A stretch of 64,000 bases of DNA from Channa striata. Taxonomy: Eukaryota; Chordata; Actinopteri; Anabantiformes; Channidae. Shown here piece after piece: positions 11,011 to 25,055 of this stretch (the first letter of the stretch is position 1; each line of letters begins with the position of its first letter). A program made the position numbers and the translations under genes. The notes beneath the pieces were generated by a model. It saw nothing but the letters and a program-made list of their open reading frames with translations. It did no database searches and was not told the DNA's origin. Location: NCBI GenBank assembly GCA_033026295.1, contig CM065184.1, forward strand, positions 1,240,001 through 1,304,000, read 5' to 3'.

Positions 11011-14000
11011 CATTAATGCAAAGTGCTATTATAGGTTTCGATTTCACAAAAAGACAAATAGGATTTTTTTCTTCAGGATTTTCTCAGGTGCATAGGAAAT
11101 GTTGAACAGTTCTTTTTTCCAGTGTTTTTAATAATTAGTGTTTAGGCTGCTGAAGCTGCAGCCTCACACACAGGTTTTTTAGCTCGTTCCACCATTGTGG
11201 GTCCGCTGAGATGAAGATTTTTTGCTTGGGATCGTTTGAAGGGGCCCACAGATGCTGTTCGCTCGCAGAGCTCAGTGGGCGGGTGGGAAATTGTGGTAAA
11301 ACCATGACTACATTAGCCAGCTTTGCCTTTAAGTTATAACCTTATCAGACCCTTTTTTGTGTGCAGTTTATATAGATTTAGGTAACATTTTTTGGGGGTG
11401 TACTTAGGCAGAAATAAAAACATTTCTAAAAAGTTTACAAACTTTCAAATTACACTGTATGTATTCAGTATTAGTACTGGATTAGTTTTTCCATGGAGAA
11501 ACTTAGTCTGAAAGTGTGTCTTAAATAAATGTGCTACCTACCAACCAAATAAATGGGCAAAGTATGGATTGTGTTTTTCTTCAGAAAGAAACGTGTCACC
11601 CAGTATCAATCTGTAATGGTTTTTCAGACATCGAAGTGAGCGAACTGTTGGGTTTAGTCCCTAAATGGTTTGTGCCAATAAAAAACATCAACAGTCTTGT
11701 CCCTTATTACATGATTAGTTCATTCAAGCTTGGGATGATACTAGATCACTACACTTCTGACTACTGGGGTTTTAATGTTCAACACCAATACTAAAATAGA
11801 AATGTGTTAAATTCAAGGCTGCTGATGGCCCATTGTACAATGTTCCAATATGAACAATTTCTATAGTGAAATGAAGACATAAATAATGAAAAGATTCTAT
11901 GTTTACACAGGGTCTGTTTCTCTATTCAGGGTAGAAAAGTCTGCGAAATAGCATTTAAATTATTATCGGACATTAAATCTCTCAGGAGTCTCTCCAGAAA
12001 CCAGACAGATGAAGTAGTTCTTCAGGTATTTCAGCACTGTCCTCAGGCAGGATGAGACAGTCTTGACTGCAAGTTTTCACAGTTATGTAATAACCTTCCT
12101 CAACATACTGGAGTGATCTGTCTGGTCAAATATCTAATCAAATATGCAGACTCCTGCACACTGTCGAGACATTGTTGTTTCCAGCAAGTAGGATTTATTA
12201 TACTTGTTTATTTGCAAAGGGCTAAATTGTTGAACTTGGCCAACAAATGTTTGCGTAATATAAATCAATTCATGAATATAACCACACTATCTTGTAGAGG
12301 TCAAACAGGTAATTTTCTAAGAAAAAAGATATTCAAATATATTTTCAAATGTAGAGTATAAACCAGGCTGCTTATTTCTTATCAAATCCGACCAACCCAA
12401 AAAAACCGTACCTGAAACCAATAAGCAGATTATATTTCCTATCAAAACCCAAACTGAGTCTAACACAGACTGTGAAGTCACGTTTATAAGTGACCAATTA
12501 CAATATGTCATTACCCTGACTGAACCATACCCAAAACAGAAAATGATTTCTAAATTTCTGCCTGAACGTGACCCACACCCTGTGGGGATTGGTTTCAGTA
12601 TTCACCTTTGGTGCATTGCCATAGTACTACTCCACATCAGTAGAGGAGTGTCGCTTTGCCTTTCCCCAGTCTTCATTAAACTTGATACAGAATGATGCCC
12701 CTGTCTCCCAGTTAGCATATCATAGTGTAAATTCACATAGGAGTTTTTCTGTGTTCATAGGATTTAAATAGATCAATGCGGAGGCAAGTGAAGCCAATGA
12801 ATTGGGCATGTTGGCTTATAATTTAATTGTAATATTGCTGGGATATCTTATGATATTTTTACATAAAGAATCCACCACACGGAAGGTTGTGGCTTGTCCA
12901 AACCAAGACGGGTTCATCATCTTAATTAGCTTTGTGGGGCAGTTTATTATTCTATGGTGTCAACAACTGAACACAATTTCATAAAGAAGTAAAGTCAAAG
13001 ATTTAAGAGGAATCTGCACTGTTTCCAATCTGACAGAAAGTTTACAAAATATTTTGTTGAATATTAAAATTTTGGCAAGTGAAAAACATTATCTAGCAGT
13101 GACGATATATGAAATTTCAGGATGTCAAGAAAACCATTAGAAGTTAGATCCATGCCAAACAAACCATGGTCAGTGTGTGCCCAGTAAGCATACGTGGACA
13201 TTCCTCATCTGCCACTACCAGGTGGGCAAAACTGTCACTTCATGGTACCGATGTGTTGGTTTAAAGGGCCTCAATAACAGACATGCTGCCTTTGCCCTTT
13301 TTCAACTTCGTCACGCAGACCCTAAAATGCGCACACACAAGCACGCACACAGTTTCTTTAAGGACCTGGCAGTCCCTCCTATTGTTTGCAGAACCAGCGG
13401 GGCTCTGGTCATTGTGTTTGGTGAAGACATGGTGAGGGTGGGTGTGTGGGGATTGGGGGGCTGTCTGGTTAGGAATTGATTTAGTCTGGGGACTGAAACA
13501 GGGGTGGAAGGTTGTAGCCTTGACAGTGACCCCCCTCAACTAAGACAGTGTGTGAGAACGCCTATTATTTCTTCAAATCTGAAGATACGATTTCTGGCTG
13601 CATATGTACGAGATACGGAATAAATTTTCTTTGAGATATTTACATTTCTATGTGGTTCTATTGCTTCTTTGTACGAAGCTTTGTGTGTGGGGATGGTCTT
13701 GTTGATGCCATGATGAGGATGGTCTTATTAGGACCAGTAGGAGGTTCAGGGAGTGAGATCGATCAGGGATGATACCCCCCACCGCCACCACCACCACCCT
13801 GCCTGTCACCTGCTACGAATAACACACACATAAACTGCTTTTCCCCACACCCCAAAACCCCAAGCGCCTAATTGCACATGTACCGCTAACATAGTTCATC
13901 AGTGACAAAAATCTGCACATGAAATTTCCAAAACACACATGGAAACAAACACAGTTAATGTCAGCTCCGTTTATCTGCCCGATTTCTGGCAATACCGTTG

Positions 14001-15064
14001 TTCCTCTGCATTGACACGTGACAGACAGGCGCGTTAACAAGTAAATGAATACAAAAGACATGTAGGCACACAGTAAAGGACAAACACGGTGCATTCTGGC
14101 CTCCACGCACACACACGCGTGCAAGCACACACAAACACAAACACACTCCAATCTAAATTACGGGTGCAAATTGGGCGAAGGGGGAGACACAGGAGGGGGT
14201 TGGAGGCGACTGAAATGGAAGAGCCGGACTGATCAATACTACTGGAGATTTTCCTCCCTCTACTCTCCTCTCAATTGTCATGCTCTCTCCAAGCAATTAA
14301 AGGCTCTCGTCTACCTCCATTCTCTTTCTTTTGTCTGTCTTTCACCTCATCCTTCTTTATTTGTGGTTTTGTGTGGAGGTTTGTCTCAAACTTTTTCTCC
14401 TTGTCACGTCCGTCTTACAGCTTCCCTCTTGCTCTTCTCCATCACTTCATTAGTGCACAAAATATCTCACATGAATTGTGTTTTTGCACTGCAAGCCTGC
14501 TAAAATGTCTCCCAATGCAAATGAAGAGCTTCAAAAAGTTTCACTTCAGTTTTGAAGCACGTGAACTTTTTTCTGCAAGTGATTTCCGCTCTAAACTGTG
14601 TGTATGCAGTTGCATGTGTTGGAACACCACATGTATTTTGCACCTAAGTAGGTTAAAACAAGCCTTAAAAATAGTTTGCAGATCCTGACCCAGGCCCGTG
14701 TGCTACTACCCAACACCTGCACTTAACAGAAGAAACAGTGACCTGCTCAACATAAATGGAGAACAGGAAATGGCTTTTAGGGTGGGAAATATTTGGCTTT
14801 TAGGCAATAGTAATATGTGTGTTGTGGCACCAAATCGAAGAGTCTTGTCTTTTTCTGTTTATACATCTAACAAATGAAGACAGTAAACATTTTTCACTGC
14901 ATTTTGTTATATTTAATCTTGATTGTTACTTGAGAGTCACATGAAGACGGGATGCATTGACAGATTTAAATGTCTGGGTGCTTGAAGGGCTGTCACACGC
15001 TAAGATGTGGATGGTATTTCAGTGGCTGCTCCACAAATGGGACAGTTTATTTATTTATTATATA

Positions 15065-15200
15065 CCTTAATTTATATAGCAAAAATGAACTACAGATATC
15101 ATCGCAAGGCACTTTTCATAATAAGGGCAAGATCTTGTGCATTTAGTAGGAAACCCCAACTAATCATGGATAAGTGAGAATCCCGAAGCAACAACCACCA
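15065..15200 (-). mobile_element. Degraded L2-like LINE 3' tail fragment
   Basis: The plus strand shows ATTTATATAGC, GCAAGGCACTTTTCATAATA and GGAAACCCCAACTAATCA-like words. These are the reverse complement of the 3' tail of the L2-like element at 8196-8941. Orientation and order fit the coding fragment at 15990-16225, though the spacing is larger than in the better copy. Confidence 0.5.
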
Positions 15201-15989
15201 ACACTGAACAAATGGTGGGGCCAAAAACAAAACGCTAGGGCACACACACTGCCCTACTAAACACTGCGTGCACCATGTTGTGTAAGATCATCATCTTCAG
15301 CACAACATCTCGCACTAGAGTCAAACCCTGTTCTCTTGTACTTTTTCACTTTATTGTATAAACTATTGTTTACGCTTTAAATACGGAAGCGTCATGGTTT
15401 CCATTGAACTACACTGAGTGTCACCGATGTAAACGGGCACCAAGTGTCCCAATGTAGTGCAAAAGGGACAGGCCCAAGTAGTGCTTTGTGATGCCTTGGA
15501 GATGAGAACGGTGTGGGGATGCCTTCAGAAATGTGCAGAGGCACCACTGTGGGAGAAAAAGGCACAAAGGTAATCAGATGCAATAGTGACATATAAATGC
15601 ATATGGAGGAGCTCAGTGCATCAGAGAAAGTCCAGTCTAAAGGCTGGTTTATGCTTCTCTGTCGACACAAGTAAACAAAGAAGGGGACCTACGGACACAA
15701 CCGTAGGCCGCAGAGGGTGGCAGTGGCCCCGCTGTGCACACCTCCTAAATCTCAACAACGCATTATGCGGCGATGTGCATCTCCCAACCTGATTGGATGA
15801 TGATGGGAGTTGGGTTCTAAATGGGAATAGAAAAATGGGAAAATAAGAAAAAAAGGTTTGATAGCAAAGTATACTTCACATGGGAAACAAAAACGATTTG
15901 GTTAATTATAAGTAAAATTGTTTTTAATTGTTATCTCTGAAAACATTCATAGATTTATTCACTAACAACAAAGGACAGGAATTGTAGCT

Positions 15990-16225
15990 CACTGTCTATC
16001 AACAGAGAAGCATGAACCGGGGCAAGACACATTGAGCCAATATCAAAGAAGTAGCGGCAATGAAGACCAACTGTAAAACAAAATATAGAGAGGCCATCTG
16101 CCTCCAGAACAAAGAGCTGCGGGCTGGTTTGAAAGGAGAGGAGCTTGATAGCGAAAGGCTCAGCTTCCATAGTACTTTTGAAAATCTAGAAACCTCAGGT
16201 AAAATACGTTCTATGGGGATCATAG
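15990..16225 (-). mobile_element. Degraded L2-like LINE fragment (C-terminal coding part)
   Basis: The minus strand carries a decayed version of the same L2-type C-terminus seen at 8.2-8.9 kb. Fragments resembling the AFSYQAPLLWNQLP and ADTLSIF blocks can be read in two frames, for example AEPFAIKLLS and ADGLSIF, with shifts between them. It is much older than the copy at 8196-8941. Confidence 0.7.
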
Positions 16226-17419
16226 TGTGGTGGTCTATGAATCTTTACGAAACAATGGAGTTTGACCATTAAGGACTTCACAGGAGTCAACTGAGAGAAG
16301 CAAATTATGATTTCTCTTGCTCATTCCAGTCAGTTCCTCGTGCTGCGGGACTTTGGAATAACCAGTGGCTTTTTAGGGAGTTATTCAGACATCCTAGTAG
16401 CAGAGGTTACAGTAATCCAGTGTTGAAAACATGTCATAGTGGTACTGGAGACTATGAAGCTATACCAACTAGAGTATAAATACACATTTCTGAGGTTTTT
16501 ACACCCAGATATAAAAATGTGTTTTGTGTGCATGTGTTTGGGTTAAGGAAGGAAAAAGAGATTACATGGGGTTTAAGCTATAATACTCAGCAGACTGTGT
16601 ACAAGCATGCTTGTTCCATCTGTGACCTTACTGTGAAATGGGAGACACTGCCCATCAGGTATGTGCTCGATACACACAAACACACTTCCACTCAAACACC
16701 CACACACCGTCACTCTTCCGCCCCCTCACACGCACATACACATGCACGTACACGCAGCGGGAAGCCACAAACAGAGGCGTACAGATGCTGGGTCAGGCTG
16801 CACACAGCAGGTCAGCGTTGGCTTTGTGCAACTCAGCATGATACCAACACAGATTAGCACCAGTGTGTTGCGGTAACACTTTTTAAAGAGCTGGTACAGG
16901 GCTATTGTAATTACCCATTGACCTTAACACCCACAGACACACACATAAAAGCCAAAGGACATCCTAGTTTAAGATGTGAATAAATATGGATGTTACTGAT
17001 TAGCTGAATGCTGTTTTTTTTTCCCCCGTTGTGTTTATTTTTCAAAAGCTCCAATCCTCTAAATATTAACCTACATTGTATTTGTTAGGTTTGGTAGTTA
17101 TAAAGTGTATATAAAAATTCATAAACATTCCTATTTTGTCTTCCTTTATTGTGTTAAAATAATTGTTAGCCAGTATTACTGTCCCACTGCCACCCCAGTT
17201 TAGGCTGCATGTTGCCGTGCGACAGGTGCAGAGGGGTTACTACAGGTGCTTGTGGCAAAAATCGCTGGTTTTCTAGAATTAAAAAGAATAAATGAAATTT
17301 AAGCCAAAGATACTTGCAATTGTCGTAATGATAATTTTTAAATTTTAAAGATATTTTGGGGGCCTTACATGAGATCACTAAGTGAAGAGACAAACAGGAA
17401 AACAATTGAGGAAGGGGGA

Positions 17420-17485
17420 GGGGAAAGGCCCCCAGCCAGATTCAACCCCGGGACATTGTGGTTTTGTGGCATGTGCTGTAAGCAT
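17420..17485 (+). repeat. Short fragment of a dispersed teleost repeat
   Basis: GAAAGGCCCCCAGCCAGATT followed by CAACCCCGGGACATT and a GTGCTGTAAGCA end resembles a common fish interspersed repeat, whose usual text is '...CCAGCCGGGATTCGAACC'. Similar pieces occur at 30610-30710 and 33040-33240. Family assignment is from memory. Confidence 0.4.
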
Positions 17486-19882
17486 TTGGCTTCCTTTGCA
17501 CAGGGTCCATACAGACTCTTTGCATAACTCAAGATGTTTGTCCACACAGACTGTCCCTACTGCAAGTTAACTGCGCATGTGCCAGACAAGTAAAGTGGAT
17601 GCTTATTTCATGCACAAGTTCTCAAACATATTTTTATAAATTTTTTAAAAATATTTTTTCGCCAAAAAGTAAAAACATAGGAGCTCTGCTTCATACGGCA
17701 GTTATGTTTTCTTGTGCACACATGTTAAAATGTGTCTGCATAAACCTCTGTCTGTCTACTGAAGACAAACATGAATTTAGTAGTGGCATCACTGCTAAGC
17801 AGTGATAACAATAGTGACAACATAAGTATTTGTAATAGTGCTACATTATAGTAAGATGTGGATTGAAGTGTCCTACCATTCTTTCCTTCAGCAGAAGAGT
17901 CACTCAGCATCACTTGAGGGCCTCTAGGTGTACGGGGTGGGGGGATGTAATGTCACTAGGAGAGAGTGAATTGCATTGTGGTACTCTGAGTGTGACGCTT
18001 TGCCTTCACAGACAAATCGATTAGAGACAGTTCAGCACCGTGGATGCTTGAGGCGTTTCACATAAAGAAAGAAAGAGGGAGAGACAGTGGGAGGGAGGGA
18101 GGGAGGCAGGGAGGTTGCGGAAGCTGGCCCTCCCAAGCTCATTTTAAAGGGAAGAAAGTCCTGCCAAAATCATTCACACTTGCCGACTGAATGCACAGAC
18201 ACTTGGACAGTGATGCATTGTGCTTTGTTTGCCTCCAAATTAATGTTTCATACGATATGGTATGACACAGTGTCATCAGTGGTACACAGGGATGTTGTGC
18301 TCACTCAGCATGGGAACCCACCTGGGAAGAGGTTTTGGAAAGAATCTAATATTTGATGGTGGTTTTGAAATAATGATCTCCAGGAACATATATGCTTCCT
18401 TATGTTATCTGCTACATGAAAACAAAGTTTATTAAAAGCTAGACCTCTGTCACCTTTATTTTGATTTTATCATTTCTCTGTGAGTTCCATTTGAAATCTG
18501 TTCTGGAGCATTCAGACATATCACACTTCAGAAAAACTGGTATAAAAAAAAACTTCCAAAGAGCGAAACTGAATTGTGGTGAGATCTCTTTCTCTGTTCT
18601 TATTGAAGGTCACCAATTCAGTTTCCACTTTTAAAGCACGTATGTGTGAGAAGTCCTTAAAGCTACAGTATGCAACTTTTTTTGGAAACCTAAACACAAA
18701 CTCAAAGGAAGGATGTCAGACATTCAGCCATCTGAACTTCTCTTAAGTGTTAGCTAAAGAAACATAACTCGGAATATTGCAGCACTAACCACTCCACCAC
18801 TGCGCTGCCAAAATTAAATTTAAATACACACGAATACCACCTGTAACCATGGTAACTCGATAAAAACAAAGATGGTGACAGCTGTTGCGAGAGTTTAATG
18901 CAAAGTAAAACGTCAGCAATCTAAATTCAATCAGTTTGACAAAGAAAGTGCATGAGTTTTGGTCAAAAGACAAATCACAATCTAAATCAGGTGCCAAAAT
19001 CAACACTGGAGTTCACGCACAAACACACACACATGCTCACGCAAACGCAAACATGCATGGCTCCCCTTTGCCGTCTGGGCTGAAAGGTCAGTGTGTGTCT
19101 GGGAAAGCAGTCCTGGGATCCCCTTAACTCATTAAAGGTCACTTGTATTCAGACCAGACACAGAGAAAAACATATATAGATACCACCTACACTTCTGCAC
19201 ACACGCTCAAACACAGCCAGAGGTGGCCTTGCAGTTGCACGTGTAAATGAAAGGACAACACACTTTCAAATAAGCCTGTCAACACGTTTTAAAACGAATC
19301 AGAACATTTAGAGCTTCATGCTGATGTTGAAGCCAAACACTGAGCGCTTAGGGAAGGCTAGCAGTTGTTAAGGTTGGTTTGCCCTGAAATCAAGTCAGCT
19401 CACATGATTATTGCATGCCGGTGGCTGTGACTTGGAAGCATCATTATCTGCGTCATTATATGTCAGTGTGGGTTGAAAATGACCGGAGGCCAGAGCTGTG
19501 ATAGTTGATTGCAATAATAGCAGAGGCCTGATATAAAGTCGAAGAAGGAAGTGTGGTCGTCCAAAAGCTAACCACAGTTTAAAACAACAATGGAGTTGAG
19601 TTCTTGTCTTGCTACACTTCCTCTACTTTTGTCTGTTCCTCCACTTCATTGGTCTAAAGCCGAGATTGAAAACAATTAAAGTAGTAATGTGGATTCCTAC
19701 TTCGACACCAAGTTTTTTCCCCACTGGATTGTTGGTATTTCAACTCTCCCCGCTTGCACATTATCACAAACACACATGTACGATGCAGTGATTTATTCTT
19801 TACGGCTTTTTAAAAAATGTGTTATTTCATAATGCTTGGGAGTTTCTAAGAAGATTGTTTGTGTGTACTTCCCATGTGTGTA

Positions 19883-19885
<3 letters not shown>

Positions 19886-19929
<44 letters not shown>
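19886..19929. repeat. (TA)n microsatellite
   Basis: About 22 uninterrupted TA units. Self-complementary, so it can extrude as a cruciform and is likely to vary in length. Confidence 0.95.
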
Positions 19930-19932
<3 letters not shown>

Positions 19933-20221
19933 ATAGTCACTTGTGTGGGCAAAGATTTAAAATCACCTGTTCCTGCACTTACAATGATACTGCATCCATG
20001 GCCTTTCAGCATTACATTCTGAAATTCTATCATGATTCAAAGCTTCTTGTATATCTCAGCTGTCACAGCTCATTCCATAATATTCTCCTTTTTTGTCATA
20101 TCCACTAATATCACCGCCCAGTCAGGTTTATACTCTTTCCTGTCCTGCCCAACATCGGGTTTTAACCCAAACAGCAAAATACATAGGTATATACTATACT
20201 CTGGGGACAAGTAGTGTGTGT

Positions 20222-20337
20222 GCAGTAGGTAGCGTCCACCGATCCTGCAGTTGTCGCTTCGATCCCCAGCTCAAAGCTTAAAGAAGCGCTTTGAGGACCA
20301 ACAGGTAGAAAAGCGCTATGTGCAGCGCATTTACACA
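20222..20337 (+). repeat. SINE-like / non-autonomous fish repeat fragment
   Basis: The stretch contains GCTTCGATCCCCAGC, which resembles a tRNA-derived B box, then AAGCGCTTTGAGGACC and AGAAAAGCGCTATGTGCAG. This order is typical of a widespread teleost repeat that ends in a pair of AGCGCT-containing motifs. The left part is strongly decayed. No target-site duplication was seen. Confidence 0.55.
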
Positions 20338-22958
20338 ATGCCATGCTACTCTAATGAGAGAAATGAGCAAAACAGTGTGATACAGACAGATAATTTTATT
20401 GTGGTTGCATCTGTTCCATAAATGACACATTAACAGGTAGTGGCCCAAATAATAATTCAACTTCTATTTTTTTATTTTATTATTATTATTTTGCCTTAAA
20501 TCACTGTCACTCACATACATGAATACTCACACTCACTTGACCATTGCACTGCACTATCTGGGGATTATTTGAATAATAATGAATAATACATGAGGTTCTC
20601 CCCTCCCCCTGACTCCCACCACTGGCTCTTATTGGCTTTGGCACACCGCCACTCATTTACCACTGTCGGCTGATGGATCTGTCTGTCTGTCTTGCTGTGG
20701 GACCTCGACACAAGACGCGCCTCCAACAATCAGACCTAATTTTTCTTCGTAAAAAGCATATCAGTGCAGGCCCATGACCACAGAAATCACATTAGTAAAG
20801 CCCTTTCTTATGGAAAGAGGCCAAGTTTAGGGGGGAAGGAAATTTGGGGGAGCATTCAATTACTGAAACAGAAACGTATTGTTTTTGACTTTGAAATGAG
20901 CTAAGGTGGATTTTTGGAAGCTGCTACAATAATGGTTCATAACAACTTTTGTTAGCCTTTTCTTGTGCGCCAATATGTGCAGTATTGTCGAAGCAAGCTG
21001 GGCTCTGCCTTCACATCTTTTTAAATCGTCATTACGTGTTAAGAAAGTATTGAAACAGAACACTGTCCAACACACACATTTTAATAACTAAACAATTAGC
21101 AAAAAAAGTGACAAGAAAACATGTGAATGGAAAATCAACAAAAGAGATAAAAATGCAGTTTAAAAACTGTGGATGGCAGTAAGAACAAAAACATAGATAT
21201 TAAACCATTTTTATAAAACCCCGGAAAAGCTTATATTAACATTTTTGTTGCTCTGTGTAACTATTTTAATAAATTTTCTCCAACAAATATGGGAAATACA
21301 GAGCTGAGGTATTGACGGGCTTACCAACCAACCAAAACAATGGGTTAACATCAGGGACAGTTTTTAAGGACAGGGCCCGCAAGTCTTTTAGTACCACTCA
21401 AGTACTAATACCTCTATACTAATGTCTGGCAGTCCTGAAGGCATTTGGTAATTGGGCATATGATTTAGTTTACAATCAGACCTTGGAAATCCCAGTCTAA
21501 ATGTGCATCCTAAGATAGTGGTGAAGGACATTCAAAATGCTTTACTTCGCACTTTGATATTTTAGTTTTATAATGTAGCAACAAAGTGTTCTCTTGACAT
21601 GTTTCTCTTTTGGAAATACTTTATTAGTCTAAATTAAGAAAAGGTTCTTTTGTAGTCCGTTGTTTGTCATATTTGTTGCTGTTGCAATTTAAAATAGCAA
21701 AAGCACATTTTAAATTGATATTTACGCTCAAAAACAGGAAGCACAATTCTGGTTGCATTCTTGTAAACAAATATTTATCACACAAATGTCACTAAAAGCT
21801 AAGTAACAAATGGGTTGTTCTCTGTGTTTATTGCATGATTTCTTCAATTCAAATGTCATTTTTTTACAAGCTCAAGTGTGAAATTTTTATTTTTAATAAC
21901 AAAAAAGACATTATAATGTGTTATTTCCATTTAACATTTCTTATTTAAATTGTCATATTTTGTTTTAAATGTACTTTCAATAAAGCCAACTATATGACAT
22001 TTGGATTGAATACCAGGTTTTGATTAGTTATGCGATCAAAGATTGTTATATTTGCCAAGAAAAATACAGTTTTTGTGTGTGTGTGTGTGTGCCCGCTCCT
22101 CTGTCCATGTTGCAAACAAGCAGGAGGGATGAGGGGTTGGAGGGGAAATCAATAGCCCCTCTGAGTATATTGCCTGACATAACCTTGTCAGACCTGGCAA
22201 GGGTACACTAGGACGCTAAGGGAGGGAGGAAGAGAGTTCATTCTGCAATGTAAATAAAAATATAATCCTGTGTTTGAAGCAGGAAGTGGAGTTGTATCAC
22301 CATTAGAGCATAAAGACTACAGTAGCCACAAACGTTTTAGGCATTTTTAAAAAGAAGTTGCCAAAATTATGCGTTTGGCTCTTCCATTCTGTGTCACCAT
22401 GTAGAGCTTAACATTTTTGCAGTCTACCAGCTGACGGTGTTCCAGCCACTACTGCTTATTCTCCACACCTTCATCTTGGCTGCACAAAAATGTGACCAAG
22501 GAGTGTGTGTGTGTTGTTGTCTCTAAAACCTGTTTGGTCACTCACTCCTATAAGTGGTAATCGCCTGGCGATCACTGTAGTACCTCCCCCATTCCTTTTC
22601 TCTACTCACACACACACACACACGCAAGCGTCTGCACAGCGGTCAACTGACACGACAAACAGTAATATTGGTCGAGTACGTGATGTCACACGAAATGCAG
22701 GTCACTGGCTCAGACGGCACCACATGTAGGATTTGGGCCAAAATCTCAGCCGAGGTGACAGGTGAGTCGGGGTCAACACGTGGTGCATGTGTGTGTGTTG
22801 TGCGTGTGTGATTGTACTGTGGGTGTGTGTATGTACAGTAGGGGATGTTGCAGAACATCCTGGACACAAGCATGCACACCCTCATGGTTAACTCTGAGAC
22901 TTTAGAAGGCAAATCAGGTCAGCCGTGTGACCAGGGGACAGGCAGCAGTCTGGTGTCT

Positions 22959-22960
<2 letters not shown>

Positions 22961-22993
<33 letters not shown>

Positions 22994-23001
22994 ACACACA
23001 C
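22961..23001 (+). repeat. (CA)n microsatellite
   Basis: About 15 CA units followed by a one-base interruption and further CA units. Confidence 0.9.
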
Positions 23002-23089
23002 CTCCTTCCCCGCTGTTTTCCCCCATTCTTTCTTTATACCTACAGTACTGTACCTTCTAAGGGGATATCATTATGCCACAGTATCTATC

Positions 23090-23260
23090 TTCTGAGTTGA
23101 CAGGACCATGCAAAATACATGGCGCTTGTCTTGGCCTAATGTATTGCCATGGAAGCAGAGGAGACCAGCCTAATGACCATACAGCTTCATTATTTCAAAT
23201 ATTAATGCAATTTCCCTCTTTTGTGTCTCCAGCACAGTAGAGAGCAGGTGACCATGGTCG
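23090..23260. promoter_or_regulatory. Possible conserved non-coding element
   Basis: Repeat-free sequence with TTGCCATGGAAGC, CTAATGACC, AAATATTAATGCAATTTCCC and CAGGTGACC. It lies between CA-rich stretches. Non-coding. Confidence 0.3.
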
Positions 23261-24429
23261 GGAAGTAAAGGAATGAGGCCATTTACTAAATGAAAATTCA
23301 ACAGACTTTATGTGGGTCAAAAACACAGCGGTGACCATCATGATGTAATAAAAATCAATATACTGTGCAAAAACGATGCCACGCCTTGACTTAATTTACA
23401 GTTTCCTGCCATCACTGGTATCATTGTAACATCATTGTATGACGCATTTTTCGCATTCAATAAAGGCCAATTTTTACGATCCTTTTGCCGTCCAGTGGAC
23501 ACAGACATATTTACTCTAATTCGGGATGTGTGTCGAGACATGTTCCACATACCCAGAAGAAAAGATTCGATTTGTTGTATGTCACTGAGCAACATGAAAA
23601 ACAGCTTCACCTTTGCGGCGTCAAGTGTCTCACAATAACCTCCAGCGTGGAAAAACTGTGGACTCCATCCCAAGCTCAACAGACTTCAACACTGACAATT
23701 TATATCACGGAGACTGAGGTGACACACATACAGAAAGTTTGAACTAGAAAGTTTGAAATGGCCTTCATAGCTTAGACATCGTGATATGTAGAGTATGTGC
23801 AGTGTTCAATATTTGCTCCTCATAGGGAGGTGGTCAGGCTAGCTAGTACCAACGAAATCACAGGACCTTCTCAGAGGAGGTTCTCAGAGGTTTGGCTCCA
23901 GTTCAGATGCTGTGCACTTTTATGATGATCAGTGCACAGCGCTGTCACCGTGTTTTAAAGTATTATTTTTTAATCATACCCTTATGCTTTTGTACCTAAC
24001 TCTAACACAGGTTTGTGTGTTTGCGTAACAGTGACGCCAAAGAACATGTTTGACAGATTTGTCAGTATTTGATGCTGTGGGATGAGAAGATGTGAAACCC
24101 TGAAGTCAATCATGGAAAGTTTTATTACATTTTCAGAGAACGTGCAGAGAACGTGACTTCGTTGTCCTCAGTGACTTTATGTTCTTGATGATACAAGTGC
24201 TACTGTGCAAGGCCTTGTTTGACATGCTGGCGCTCAGTAACTGATGGTATTTTTTTTTGTCCAGCTTTTTAACTTCAGAATTCATTATTTTCTATTTGGA
24301 TCTTAATTTATTAGCTACAGTAGCTACAACAAGTATCCAGTTGTAGCTGCCAGCCCACATCTAAAAACATCTTTCTATTTTTACGTAATACTTTGTTGGT
24401 CTGTTAAGAAGCACTGGCAGCTTTTATTC

Positions 24430-24735
24430 CTCTTGTCTTCACGTTGCAGTTCTTTCCCCCTTAAGCTTAGTTTCCCCCACTCAGTTTCCAACCATTCTTC
24501 TTCTTTTTGCTTCCTTGCCTCTCTCACTCTTCCTACTTCCTACACCTCCACCCTTTCCTCATTCTTCTGCTCTTCTATTCACCACTGCTTCTCCTATTTC
24601 TCCTCTTCCTCCTCTTCTCTCCTCCCTCCATCCCCCTTTCTTTCTTTTCCATCTTCCTACTCTTCTCACATCTCGCGACCTTCTGCCATTTTTCTTTTTC
24701 TCCTCATTTCCTCTCCTTCACCAGAGAATCAATTT
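24430..24735 (+). repeat. Polypyrimidine tract, about 300 bases
   Basis: The plus strand is almost entirely C and T across roughly 300 bases, with irregular CTT/CCT/TCC words. It yields long Ser/Leu/Pro-rich open frames in all three plus frames, which are compositional artefacts. Such tracts can form triplex (H-DNA) structures. Confidence 0.85.
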
Positions 24736-25021
24736 CTGCCCCAGGCATGGCCAACGCCCTTTCTTGCTGCCACACTCGCACCTTTTCACACTTGAACGCA
24801 AATAAGAATAAGAAAGACACAAACACACATTGTCATATGCACTCAAGTACACACACATTTTCCTACAAACGCACACACACACACACCATCCCCTCGGTGT
24901 GGCCAGGCGACTGGGGCTGACCTTTTCACCGATTCCCGTTATTAGAGAAACTGACATTCAAACCTCCCCAGCCCTCAGGACACTGAGACCACTCCTGAAC
25001 CACACACACATGCAAACACTT

Positions 25022-25022
<1 letters not shown>

Positions 25023-25054
<32 letters not shown>
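25023..25054 (+). repeat. (CA)n microsatellite
   Basis: Around 15 uninterrupted CA units; CA-rich DNA begins near 24815. Confidence 0.9.

Positions 25055-25055
<1 letters not shown>

Larger units (their letters stand above)
8942..15064. other. Intergenic DNA without a recognisable gene
   Basis: Non-coding. Besides the hairpin at 10949-11010, the microsatellites near 9945-9964 and 10430 and one possible conserved element, I see only a short CCA/CCG-rich patch near 13770-13800 and CA-rich DNA near 14100-14145. Confidence 0.65.
16226..20221. other. Intergenic DNA without a recognisable gene
   Basis: Non-coding, with CA-rich DNA near 16670-16760, a GGGA-rich patch near 18085-18115, a short repeat end (CTAACCACTCCACCACTGCG) near 18786 and the TA microsatellite. 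No exon-like frame was recognised. Confidence 0.65.

Noticed and set aside
24433..24920. Three overlapping plus-strand frames of 96-137 codons, Ser/Leu/Phe-rich
   Set aside because: They are produced by the polypyrimidine tract; overlapping frames of similar composition signal low complexity, not genes.
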